Source: Nocardioidaceae bacterium (GTDB lineage Bacteria; Actinomycetota; Actinomycetes; Propionibacteriales; Nocardioidaceae). From it: 64,000 nt of DNA. The notes beneath the pieces are model-generated. The model did not search any database. It worked only from the letters and a program-made list of their open reading frames with translations, and was not told where the DNA came from. The position numbers were made by a program, and so were the translations under genes. Each line of letters begins with the position of its first letter. The first letter of the stretch is position 1. The stretch is taken from assembly GCA_017744365.1 (NCBI GenBank), contig JAGIBL010000001.1, forward strand, positions 1,175,416-1,239,415, in the 5' to 3' direction. Shown here in pieces: positions 15,109-22,076 of this stretch.

Positions 15109-15366
15109 GTGGAGATGACCTGCCCCCAGTGCCAAGGATCGATGACCGAGCGCCGGTACGCGCACGCCACGGTGCACCGGTGCGAGAGCTGTCAGGGGAT
15201 GTTCCTGGCCCGCGCCGAGCTCGGCGCGCTGGTGGAGGCCGAGAACGACTGGCACTCCCACCAGTCCGCGAACACCGCCGCGCTGCCGCGCATCACCGCG
15301 GACATGTCCGCGCCGCCCCAGGCACCCGCCAGCCGGGCCTTCGTGGAGACCCTCTTCAAGCTCTGA
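15109..15366 (+). CDS. Small zinc-ribbon (zf-TFIIB-like) protein
   Basis: An 85-residue protein with one zinc ribbon formed by C5-x2-C8 and C25-x2-C28 (MTCPQCQG, HRCESCQGMF). A short acidic linker and a helical tail ending in FVETLFKL follow. Proteins of this type are common in actinobacteria and have no assigned role; binding to nucleic acid or protein is assumed. GTG 15109 or ATG 15115 can serve as start; the latter leaves GGTGAG at a better distance. It ends 6 bp before the convergent HTH-MurA gene. Confidence 0.8.
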   Translation: MEMTCPQCQGSMTERRYAHATVHRCESCQGMFLARAELGALVEAENDWHSHQSANTAALPRITADMSAPPQAPASRAFVETLFKL

Positions 15367-15372
15367 CCGCGT

Positions 15373-16902
15373 TCAGGCCTTCTCGTGGAAGGTCTCGATG
15401 CGGGCGCCGAGCTCGTTGAGCCGCTCGGCGAGGTCCTCGTAGCCGCGGTTGATGACGTAGACCGAGCGCAGCACCGAGGTGCCCTTCGAGGCCAGCATCG
15501 CCAGCAGGATCACCACCGCCGGGCGCAGGGCCGGCGGGCAGACGATCTCCGCCCCGGACCAGTGCGTCGGACCGTCGATCATCACCCGGTGCGGGTCGAG
15601 CAGGGTCACCCGGCCGCCGAGCTTGGTCAGCTCGGTCAGGTAGATCGCCCGGTTCTCGTAGACCCAGTCGTGCAGCAGCGTCTGCCCCTGGGCGACCGCG
15701 GCGATGACCGCGAAGAACGGCAGGTTGTCGATGTTCAGGCCCGGGAACGGCATCGGGTGGATCTTGTCGATGGGGGAGTGCAGCGGGCCGACGTGCGTGG
15801 TCAGGTCCACCAGCCGGGTCCGGCCGTTGGCCGCCACGTACTCCGCGGAGCGCTCGTAGCGGAAGCCCATCTCCTCCAGCAGCGCCAGCTCGATCTCCAG
15901 GAACTCGATGGGCACCCGGCGGATGGTGATCTCCGAGCCGGTCACGATCGCCGCGGCCAGCAGCGACATCGCCTCGATCGGGTCCTCGCTGGGCGCGTAC
16001 TCGACGTCCACGTCGATGTGGCTGCGGCCGGTCACGGTGAGGGTCGTGGTGCCGATGCCCTCGATGCCGACGCCGAGCTCGGTCAGGTAGAAGCACAGGT
16101 CCTGGACCATGTAGTTGGGGCTGGCGTTGCGGATCACGGTGACGCCGTCGTACAGGGCCGCGGCCATCAGCGCGTTTTCGGTGACGGTGTCGCCGCGCTC
16201 GGTCAGCACGATCGGCCGGACCGGCGCGACCCCCGCGGTGACCTCGGCGTGGTAGCTGCCGTCGGTGGCCTTGACCTCCAGGCCGAACGGGCGCAGCGCG
16301 GCCAGGTGCGGCTCGACCGTCCGGGTGCCCAGGTCGCAGCCGCCCGCGTACGGCAGCTGGAACTCGCTGCTGCGGTGCAGCAGCGGGCCGAGGAACATGA
16401 TGACCGACCTCGTACGACGTGCCGCGGTGCCGTCGATGGCGCGCAGGTCCAGCTCGGCCGGCGGCACGATCTCCAGGTCGTTGTCGTCGTTGAGCCAGCG
16501 GGTCTGCACACCGAGGCTCTGCAGCACCTCGAGCAGCCGGTTGACCTCCTCGATCCGGGCGACCCGGCGCAGCGTGGTCCGGCCACGGTTGAGTAGCGAG
16601 GCGCACAGCAGTGCGACGCCGGCGTTCTTGGAGGTCTTCACGTCGATGCTGCCCGAGAGCGTGGTCGGGCCGGTGACGCGCAGGTGCACCGGGCCGCCGC
16701 CGATGCTGACCAGCTGCTCGTCGAGGGCCTCGCCGATCCGGGCGAGCATCTCCAGGGAGACGTTCTGGTGACCCCGCTCGATCCGGTTGATCGCGCTCTG
16801 GCTGGTGCTGAGCGCGTCGGCGAGCTGCTGCTGGGTCCAGCCGCGGTGCTGGCGGGCGCTGCGGATCAGGGTGCCGATCTGGCTGAGGTACTCCGAGGTC
16901 AC
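15373..16902 (-). CDS. XRE-type HTH fused to a MurA-like enolpyruvyl transferase
   Basis: A 509-residue fusion. Residues about 8-65 are a Cro/C1-type helix-turn-helix (GWTQQQLADALSTSQSAINRIERG). From about 70 on it is a UDP-N-acetylglucosamine 1-carboxyvinyltransferase-like domain. MurA active-site positions appear kept: K92-N93 (SKNA), C189 in AGGCDLGTR, R194, D392 in FPGLNIDN and R460. The overall sequence is far from housekeeping MurA. GTG 16902 is the only usable start: an in-frame TAA lies 9 nt upstream, and the AGGAGG overlaps the start. The gene diverges from a zinc dehydrogenase across an 18-bp inverted repeat that the HTH may bind. Confidence 0.88.
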   Translation of the reverse strand: MTSEYLSQIGTLIRSARQHRGWTQQQLADALSTSQSAINRIERGHQNVSLEMLARIGEALDEQLVSIGGGPVHLRVTGPTTLSGSIDVKTSKNAGVALLCASLLNRGRTTLRRVARIEEVNRLLEVLQSLGVQTRWLNDDNDLEIVPPAELDLRAIDGTAARRTRSVIMFLGPLLHRSSEFQLPYAGGCDLGTRTVEPHLAALRPFGLEVKATDGSYHAEVTAGVAPVRPIVLTERGDTVTENALMAAALYDGVTVIRNASPNYMVQDLCFYLTELGVGIEGIGTTTLTVTGRSHIDVDVEYAPSEDPIEAMSLLAAAIVTGSEITIRRVPIEFLEIELALLEEMGFRYERSAEYVAANGRTRLVDLTTHVGPLHSPIDKIHPMPFPGLNIDNLPFFAVIAAVAQGQTLLHDWVYENRAIYLTELTKLGGRVTLLDPHRVMIDGPTHWSGAEIVCPPALRPAVVILLAMLASKGTSVLRSVYVINRGYEDLAERLNELGARIETFHEKA

Positions 16903-16912
16903 CTCCTGACGT

Positions 16913-16930
16913 TATCTCAGATATGAGATA
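16913..16930. promoter_or_regulatory. Inverted repeat operator between HTH-MurA and the dehydrogenase
   Basis: TATCTCAGATATGAGATA consists of 7-bp arms TATCTCA/TGAGATA around GATA. It is a rare AT-rich island in the 63-bp gap between two divergent genes. It lies 11 bp from the HTH-MurA start and 36 bp from the dehydrogenase start. Binding by the XRE domain of the adjacent fusion, with control of both genes, is the simplest reading. Confidence 0.6.
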
Positions 16931-16965
16931 CGGCCAATCGCCAGGCGGTCTGGAAGGATCGAAAG

Positions 16966-17982
16966 ATGCGAGTCACCACGATCCACGGTCCCGGCGACAT
17001 CCGGCTGGAGGACCGTCCGGTCCCCGAGCTCACCGCCCCGACGGACGCCGTCATCAAGATCACCGCCGGCTGCATCTGCGGCTCGGACCTGTGGCCGTAC
17101 CGCGGCGAGAACCCGATCACCCCGGGCTCGACGATCGGGCACGAGATGGTCGGCGTGGTCGAGGAGGTCGGCGCCGAGGTTCGCGACTTCAAGCCCGGCG
17201 ACTTCGTGGTGGTGCCCTTCTGCACCTGCGACAACACCTGCCCGCACTGCCGCAACGGCGCCCAGTCGGCCTGCCAGAACGTCGGCTGGACCACCGGCGG
17301 GCAGGGGGAGTACGGCCTGGTCGGCCAGGCCGACGGCAGCCTGGTCAAGACCGACGGGATGCCCGACGAGTCCATGATTCCCTCGCTGCTGACCCTCTCC
17401 GACGTGTTCCCGACCGGCTGGCACTGCGCGGTCGCGGCGCGGGTCAAGAAGGGCGACACCGTGGTCGTCGTCGGCGACGGCGCGGTCGGCCTGTGCGGCG
17501 TGCTCGCCGCGGTGCAGCTGGGCGCCGAGCGGGTGGTCGCGATGTCGCGCCACGAGGACCGCCAGCTGGTCGCGAAGGCCTTCGGCGCCACCCACGTGAT
17601 CCCCGAGCGCGGGGCGGAGGGCGCCGAGGCGGTGATGGAGCTGACCGACGGGGTCGGCGCGGACGCGGTGCTGGAGTGCGTCGGCACCGACGACTCGATG
17701 CGGCAGGCGTTCACGGTCGCGCGGCCGGGCTCGATGGTCGGCTTCGTGGGCGTGCCGCACGGGGTGAAGCTGCCGGTACGACGGATGTTCAGCAACAACG
17801 TCGGGCTCGCCGGCGGCGTGGCTCCCGTACGGCGGTACCTGCCGGAGCTGCTCGACCTGGTCGTCTCCGGCGCCGTGAACCCGGGTCTCGTCTTCGACTC
17901 GGTGCTGCCGCTGGCCGAGGTCGCCGAGGGCTACCGGGCGATGGACGAGCGCCGCGCGATCAAGGTGCTGCTGCAGAGTTGA
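16966..17982 (+). CDS. Zinc-dependent alcohol dehydrogenase family protein
   Basis: A 338-residue medium-chain dehydrogenase. Catalytic zinc ligands are C38 (CICGSDL) and H59-E60 (GHE). A structural-zinc cluster is present at C88/C92/C95/C103. The Rossmann motif is VVVGDGAVGLCG, followed by VVAMSRHEDR, which suggests NADP(H) preference because of the Arg-rich end of strand two. The substrate is unknown. GGAAGG lies 8 nt before ATG 16966. Its last codon and stop run into the dispersed repeat (TTGA is shared). Confidence 0.92.
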   Translation: MRVTTIHGPGDIRLEDRPVPELTAPTDAVIKITAGCICGSDLWPYRGENPITPGSTIGHEMVGVVEEVGAEVRDFKPGDFVVVPFCTCDNTCPHCRNGAQSACQNVGWTTGGQGEYGLVGQADGSLVKTDGMPDESMIPSLLTLSDVFPTGWHCAVAARVKKGDTVVVVGDGAVGLCGVLAAVQLGAERVVAMSRHEDRQLVAKAFGATHVIPERGAEGAEAVMELTDGVGADAVLECVGTDDSMRQAFTVARPGSMVGFVGVPHGVKLPVRRMFSNNVGLAGGVAPVRRYLPELLDLVVSGAVNPGLVFDSVLPLAEVAEGYRAMDERRAIKVLLQS

Positions 17983-18097
17983 ATTGCCTCGCTTCGCTCG
18001 GCGTGCCGGCGCGCCTCTGACGATCCGTCTTCCCTCCTTCGCGGGCTCGCTAGCGCTCGCCCTCGCTGCGTCAGTCCAGACGGATCGGGCGCGCGGG
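17979..18097 (+). repeat. Structured dispersed repeat, copy 2
   Basis: Begins TTGAATTGCCTC, using the dehydrogenase stop codon. It then has outer arm GCGCGCC, a 5-nt bulge TCTGA, inner arm CGATCCGTCT (18021-18030), a 47-nt loop starting TCCCTCCT and ending CGTCAGTCC, inner arm AGACGGATCG (18078-18087) and outer arm GGCGCGC (18088-18094). The perfect 10-bp inner stem differs from copy 1 at four adjacent pairs, but pairing is kept. It differs also in having a single TTGAATTGCCTC word. Mobile or regulatory RNA nature is unknown. Confidence 0.75.
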
Positions 18098-18190
18098 CGG
18101 GGTGGTTGCGCGAGGCCCTCCAACCCGGTCTAGCGAACCGGCCTGCGCGTCGGGGATTCCGGGCATACGATGCCAAAAGGCGGGGGCAGG

Positions 18191-18251
18191 GAGCATCGCC
18201 TCCGTCTGTCGACCGAGCCGGCGAGGCTCGGGCGGACAAGGGAGCAGGCGG
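18191..18251 (+). promoter_or_regulatory. Structured 5' leader with candidate SD-sequestering fold, copy A
   Basis: CCTCC (18199-18203) can pair with GGGAG (18240-18244), which is the Shine-Dalgarno of the gene at 18252. Between them is a perfect 7-bp hairpin, CCGAGCC/GGCTCGG (18213-18219 and 18225-18231), with a 5-nt loop. After the stem comes GGACAAGGGAGCA. The same arrangement occurs at 26291-26359 before an unrelated gene, with a different but paired 7-bp stem. A riboswitch, thermosensor or protein-bound leader is possible. Confidence 0.5.
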
Positions 18252-20039
18252 ATGACGAAGAGCCTGGGGAGTGAGCCGCTCGTCGACATCGTGCACCAGT
18301 GCGCGATCGCCGAGAACGACCTCGTCCTGTTCAAGGGCGTGCTGCCGGTGCTCCGCGACCTGGCCGGCGCCGCGTTCGCCGGCGTGGTCGCGGCCGGGCA
18401 CGACGGACCGGTCCTCGTGCACACCGACGGCCTCGACCTGCCGTCCGCCGCCGTCGAGGCCCCGGGCGAGGGCCGGGGCGGTGCGCCGCTCCCGGAGGCG
18501 TGGGCCTCGGCCGGCCTCGAGCACCTCCTCGCGCAGACCCTGGCCGGGCACCTCGGCGTCCTCGTCCTCGGGTGGAAGAGCGAGCCCCCGGCCGGCGACC
18601 CGCTCCTCGGGGCAGCCCTGGACGCCATCGGCACCGCGGCCGAACGGCAGCACGTGAGCGACGAGCTGGCCGACCTGGCGCTGCGCGTGGACAGCGCCCA
18701 GCACCTGGCCGGGATGGGCGACTACGACTGGCACATCCCCACCGACACCAACCGCTGGAGTGATCAGCTCTACCGGATCTACGGCTTCGAGCCGCAGTCG
18801 TTCAACCCGTCGTACGAGCGTTTCCTGTCCAACATCCACCCCGACGACCAGGACCGGATCCGCGGCATCCACCAGCAGGCGTACGCGACCGGCGAGCCGT
18901 ACCAGATGATCGAGCGCATCGTCCGGCCCGACGGCGAGGTCCGTTACCTGTCCTCGAACGGCGAGGTCATCATGGACACGAGCGGGACGCCGGTGCGGAT
19001 GCGCGGCACCTGCATCGACGTCACCGAGCGGGTCCTGGCCGAGCACGAGCGCGAGCGGGTCGGCGAGCGCTTCCGCGGGCTCGTCGAGGCGTCCCCGGAC
19101 GCGATCCTCGTGCTCGACGCGGCCGAGCGGATCATCCAGGTGAACCAGCGCGCGATCTCGCTGCTCGGCGGCGACCCGACCGGGCACCCGGTGGCCCAGG
19201 TGCTGCCCGGCGGCGCGCACAGCGGCCAGGCCGTCGCGGCCACGACGCTGGCCGGGAACCGGCTGCTGCTCGACGTGGCCACCGCGGAGCTCAGCGAGAC
19301 CGACCACCAGCTGCGCACGGCCGCCTTCCTCGTCGACGCCGCCCCGAGGCTCGAGCGCGAGGCGATGGCCGCCCGGCTCGGCGAGCTGCAGCTGCGCCGC
19401 CGGCAGGCGCTGGAGATCAACGACAACATCGTCCAGGGACTCAGCTCGATCGCCTACGCGCTCGACCAGGGCGACACCCACGCCGCCGGCGACTACACCG
19501 GCCGCACCCTGGCCGCTGCGCGGAACATGATGGACGACCTGCTCGAGCCGTCCGGCCAGGAGCTCGGGCCCGGCGACCTCGTGCGCAGCGAGGCCAGTGA
19601 CCTGGAGGCGCGGGTCAGCACGGAGCCGGAGCCGGTCGCGCTGGCCGACCCACCCGCCGACGACGCCCGGACCTACCGGCTGCTCGTCGTCGACGACGCC
19701 GAGGACATCCGCACCCTGATCCGGCTCAAGCTCGGTCGCGAGGCGGGGCTCGAGGTGGTCGGCGAGGCGGCGGACGGGCAGCAGGCCGTCGAGATGGCCC
19801 GGGCGCTGCAGCCGGACCTGGTGCTGCTGGACATGGCGATGCCCCGGATGGACGGGCTGCAGGCGCTGCCCCTGATCCGCGACGCGGTGCCCGGGGTCCG
19901 GGTGGTGGTGCTCTCCGGCTTCAACCAGTCCACGCTCGAGCGTGAGGCGCTGGCCGCCGGTGCGGACCGGTACGTCGTCAAGGGCGGGCCGATGCGCGAG
20001 ATCGTCGAGGTCGTCACCGACCTGCTCGGCCTGCGCTGA
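18252..20039 (+). CDS. Multidomain PAS / DHp-like / response-regulator protein
   Basis: A 595-residue cytoplasmic signalling protein. An N-terminal GAF-like region (to about 135) precedes a PAS domain with GDYDWHIPTDTNRWSDQLYRIYGF (about 152-260, PAC end near RMRGTCIDVTER). A second PAS (about 270-350) follows, then a helical dimerisation module with EINDNIVQGLSSIAYALD, and a C-terminal receiver (about 475-595). The receiver has VVDDAEDIR, phosphoacceptor D527 in VLLDMAMPRMDG, and YVVKGG. The helical module resembles the HisKA_3 DHp, but Asn replaces the His, and there is no ATPase domain, so it is not a kinase. No DNA-binding domain is present. ATG 18252 has the leader-embedded GGGAG site. 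Confidence 0.85.
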   Translation: MTKSLGSEPLVDIVHQCAIAENDLVLFKGVLPVLRDLAGAAFAGVVAAGHDGPVLVHTDGLDLPSAAVEAPGEGRGGAPLPEAWASAGLEHLLAQTLAGHLGVLVLGWKSEPPAGDPLLGAALDAIGTAAERQHVSDELADLALRVDSAQHLAGMGDYDWHIPTDTNRWSDQLYRIYGFEPQSFNPSYERFLSNIHPDDQDRIRGIHQQAYATGEPYQMIERIVRPDGEVRYLSSNGEVIMDTSGTPVRMRGTCIDVTERVLAEHERERVGERFRGLVEASPDAILVLDAAERIIQVNQRAISLLGGDPTGHPVAQVLPGGAHSGQAVAATTLAGNRLLLDVATAELSETDHQLRTAAFLVDAAPRLEREAMAARLGELQLRRRQALEINDNIVQGLSSIAYALDQGDTHAAGDYTGRTLAAARNMMDDLLEPSGQELGPGDLVRSEASDLEARVSTEPEPVALADPPADDARTYRLLVVDDAEDIRTLIRLKLGREAGLEVVGEAADGQQAVEMARALQPDLVLLDMAMPRMDGLQALPLIRDAVPGVRVVVLSGFNQSTLEREALAAGADRYVVKGGPMREIVEVVTDLLGLR

Positions 20040-20063
20040 ACCCGCCCCGGGATGATGGGGCGC

Positions 20064-20558
20064 ATGAGCCACGAGGTCACGTCCGCCCCGGCGCCGTACG
20101 AGCCCGGGAAGAGCCTGCAGGAGCAGTACTTCCCGGCGCTGCCGTGCTTCGGGTGCGGGCCGGCCAACGAGAGGGGGCTGCGGCTGCGCAGCCACGTCGG
20201 GGACGACGGGCTGGTCCGGGCCCGGTTCCTGCCGTGGCCCGAGCACGACAACGGCCTCGGGTTCCTCAACGGCGGCATCATCTGCACCGTCCTGGACTGC
20301 CACAGCGCCGCCGCGGTCACCCACGCCGCGTTCGGGAACGGCTGGACGCCGCTGGGCGACGCGCTGCTGCCGTACGTCACCGCAGGACTCGACGTGCGCT
20401 ACCTGCGCCCGGCACCGCTGACCGAGGAGGTCACCCTGGTCGCGGAGATGACCGAGGTCAGCGAGCCGCAGCTGACCGCCCGGGTGTGGCTGGAGTGGGA
20501 CGGCAAGCCGCGCGCCGAGGCGACCGCGGTCTGGAGGCGGTGGCGTCCGCGGGCGTGA
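20064..20558 (+). CDS. PaaI-like hotdog thioesterase family protein
   Basis: A 164-residue protein with a PaaI/4HBT hotdog fold: FGCGPANERGLRLR, GFLNGGIICTVLDCHSAAAV (the NGG...D active-site helix), and DVRYLRPAPLTEEVTL. These enzymes hydrolyse acyl-CoA thioesters; chain specificity is unknown. ATG 20064 is chosen over the ATGs at 20052/20055, since the conserved part starts later and spacing from the upstream gene is tight. It follows the response-regulator gene by 24 bp and may be co-transcribed. Confidence 0.85.
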   Translation: MSHEVTSAPAPYEPGKSLQEQYFPALPCFGCGPANERGLRLRSHVGDDGLVRARFLPWPEHDNGLGFLNGGIICTVLDCHSAAAVTHAAFGNGWTPLGDALLPYVTAGLDVRYLRPAPLTEEVTLVAEMTEVSEPQLTARVWLEWDGKPRAEATAVWRRWRPRA

Positions 20559-20597
20559 TGGCGTAATGGAACGGGGCCCGAACACGTCTACCGCTGC

Positions 20598-20735
20598 GTG
20601 ACCGACTTCTCCCCGTACACGTACACCCCGTCCCGCTGGGCCAGCTGGACCTCGAGGGCCGGCGTCCGCCTCCTCACGCTCGGGGCGGTGGCGATCCTGC
20701 ACCTGGAGAGGAGGATCACCCGCGCGCACCGCTGA
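20598..20735 (+). CDS. Possible small protein (45 residues), doubtful
   Basis: A short frame from GTG with reasonable codon use: an aromatic/Ser-rich start (FSPYTYTPSRWASW), then a hydrophobic stretch VRLLTLGAVAIL and a basic tail ERRITRAHR. This would suit a small membrane-associated protein. There is no convincing ribosome-binding site and no recognised homologue. It fills most of the 210-bp gap between the thioesterase and the next dehydrogenase. Confidence 0.2.
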   Translation: MTDFSPYTYTPSRWASWTSRAGVRLLTLGAVAILHLERRITRAHR

Positions 20736-20768
20736 CCGGCCCGCCCCGCCGCTGCTAGGTTCCGCCCC

Positions 20769-21935
20769 ATGCGCGCCGTGATCTGCCACGAGTCCGAGCT
20801 CTCCGTCGGCGAGGTCGAGGACCCGCGGCCCGGGCCCGGGCAGGTGCTGCTCGAGGTCACCCGCTGCGGTATCTGCGGCTCCGACCTGCACGCCCGCCGG
20901 CACGCGGACACGGTCGCGGAGACCGCCGCCGAGACCGGCTACGACGGCTTCATGCGCTCCCGCGACCGGATCGTGCTCGGGCACGAGTTCTCCGGCGTCG
21001 TGGTCGAGCGGGGCAAGGGCAGCAAGCTCGCCGAGGGCACCCCGGTGGTCTCGTTCCCGCTGCTGCGCGCGTCCGGCGCGGTGCACGCGACCGGGCTGTC
21101 GCCGTACGCGCCGGGTGGCTACGCCGAGCGGGTGCTCGCCCAGGACGCGCTGTCGCTGCCCGTCCCCAACGGCCTGCCGACCGACCTCGCGGCGCTGACC
21201 GAGCCGATGGCCGTCGGCCTGCACGCCGTACGACGGGGAGAGGTCGGCAAGGGCCAGGTGGCGGTCGTCATCGGCTGTGGCCCGGTCGGCCTCGCGGTGA
21301 TCGCGATGCTCAAGGCCCAGGGCGTGAAGACCGTGGTCGCCAGCGACTACTCGGCGGGCCGGCGCGCGCTCGCCTCGACCGTCGGCGCGGACGTGGTGGT
21401 CGACCCGGCCGTGGAGTCACCGTTCTCCACGGCCGCCGGGCACGGCCACCTCACCCATGCGCCCGACGTGTTCGAGCTCGGTGTCGCCAGCGTCGAGAAG
21501 CTGAGCAAGCTGCCGTTCCTGCCCTGGCAGTCGGTCTGGCGGGCCGCCGAGAAGGTCGGCGCCGCCACTCCCAAGGCACCGGTCGTCTTCGAGTGCGTCG
21601 GCGTTCCCGGCGTGATCGACGAGCTGATCTCGACGGCGCCGCTCTACGCGCGAATCGTCGTCGTCGGCGTCTGCATGGAGCCGGACCGGATCCGGCCGGC
21701 GATGGCGATCAACAAGGAGACCGACCTGCGCTTCGTGCTCGGCTACACCCCGCTGGAGTTCAGCGACGCGCTGCGCCTGCTCGCCGAGGGAAAGGTCGAC
21801 GCCGAGCCGCTGGTCACGGGAGTGGTCGGCCTCGACGGGGTGGCCGGCGCCTTCGACGCGCTCGCCGACCCGGAGAAGCACGCCAAGATCCTCATCGACC
21901 CGCGCAGCGAGGCGACCGCGCCCGTCCCGCGCTGA
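20769..21935 (+). CDS. Zinc-binding medium-chain dehydrogenase (threonine/butanediol dehydrogenase-like)
   Basis: A 388-residue MDR enzyme. Catalytic zinc residues are in RCGICGSDLHARRH and LGHEFSG. The Rossmann motif is VVIGCGPVGLAVIAM followed by VVASDYSAGRR. The usual four-Cys structural zinc loop is absent, replaced by KLAEGTPVVSFPLLRASGAV. There is an extra region of about 40 residues (about 221-262) between the nucleotide domain strands. The C-terminal EKHAKILIDP is normal. Substrate unknown. It starts 8 bp after a GCTGCTAGG element and is monocistronic. Confidence 0.88.
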   Translation: MRAVICHESELSVGEVEDPRPGPGQVLLEVTRCGICGSDLHARRHADTVAETAAETGYDGFMRSRDRIVLGHEFSGVVVERGKGSKLAEGTPVVSFPLLRASGAVHATGLSPYAPGGYAERVLAQDALSLPVPNGLPTDLAALTEPMAVGLHAVRRGEVGKGQVAVVIGCGPVGLAVIAMLKAQGVKTVVASDYSAGRRALASTVGADVVVDPAVESPFSTAAGHGHLTHAPDVFELGVASVEKLSKLPFLPWQSVWRAAEKVGAATPKAPVVFECVGVPGVIDELISTAPLYARIVVVGVCMEPDRIRPAMAINKETDLRFVLGYTPLEFSDALRLLAEGKVDAEPLVTGVVGLDGVAGAFDALADPEKHAKILIDPRSEATAPVPR

Positions 21936-22076
21936 CCCCGGGATCCAGACAACCGGGATCCTGACCTCCGGGTCCCGGGACAAATCGCCTCGAAGATCGG
22001 GACGCCGAACCCTCCCGGTCGGGACACCGGGCCCAGCAGATTCCTCTCGTCACCTGAACGAGCGAGAGGAAACTCC

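Noticed and set aside
15373-16902. Housekeeping MurA
   Set aside because: The N-terminal helix-turn-helix and strong divergence from MurA outside the active site make an essential peptidoglycan role unlikely, though enzymatic residues are kept.
17931-21224. Minus-strand open frame of 1097 codons
   Set aside because: It is antisense to four coherent genes with clear domains and has Arg/Gly/Val/His-rich low-complexity content typical of GC-rich shadow frames.
21952-21980. CCGGGA/TCCCGG repeats behind the second dehydrogenase as a terminator
   Set aside because: Several overlapping short GC palindromes without a U-tract; could equally be chance in this composition.
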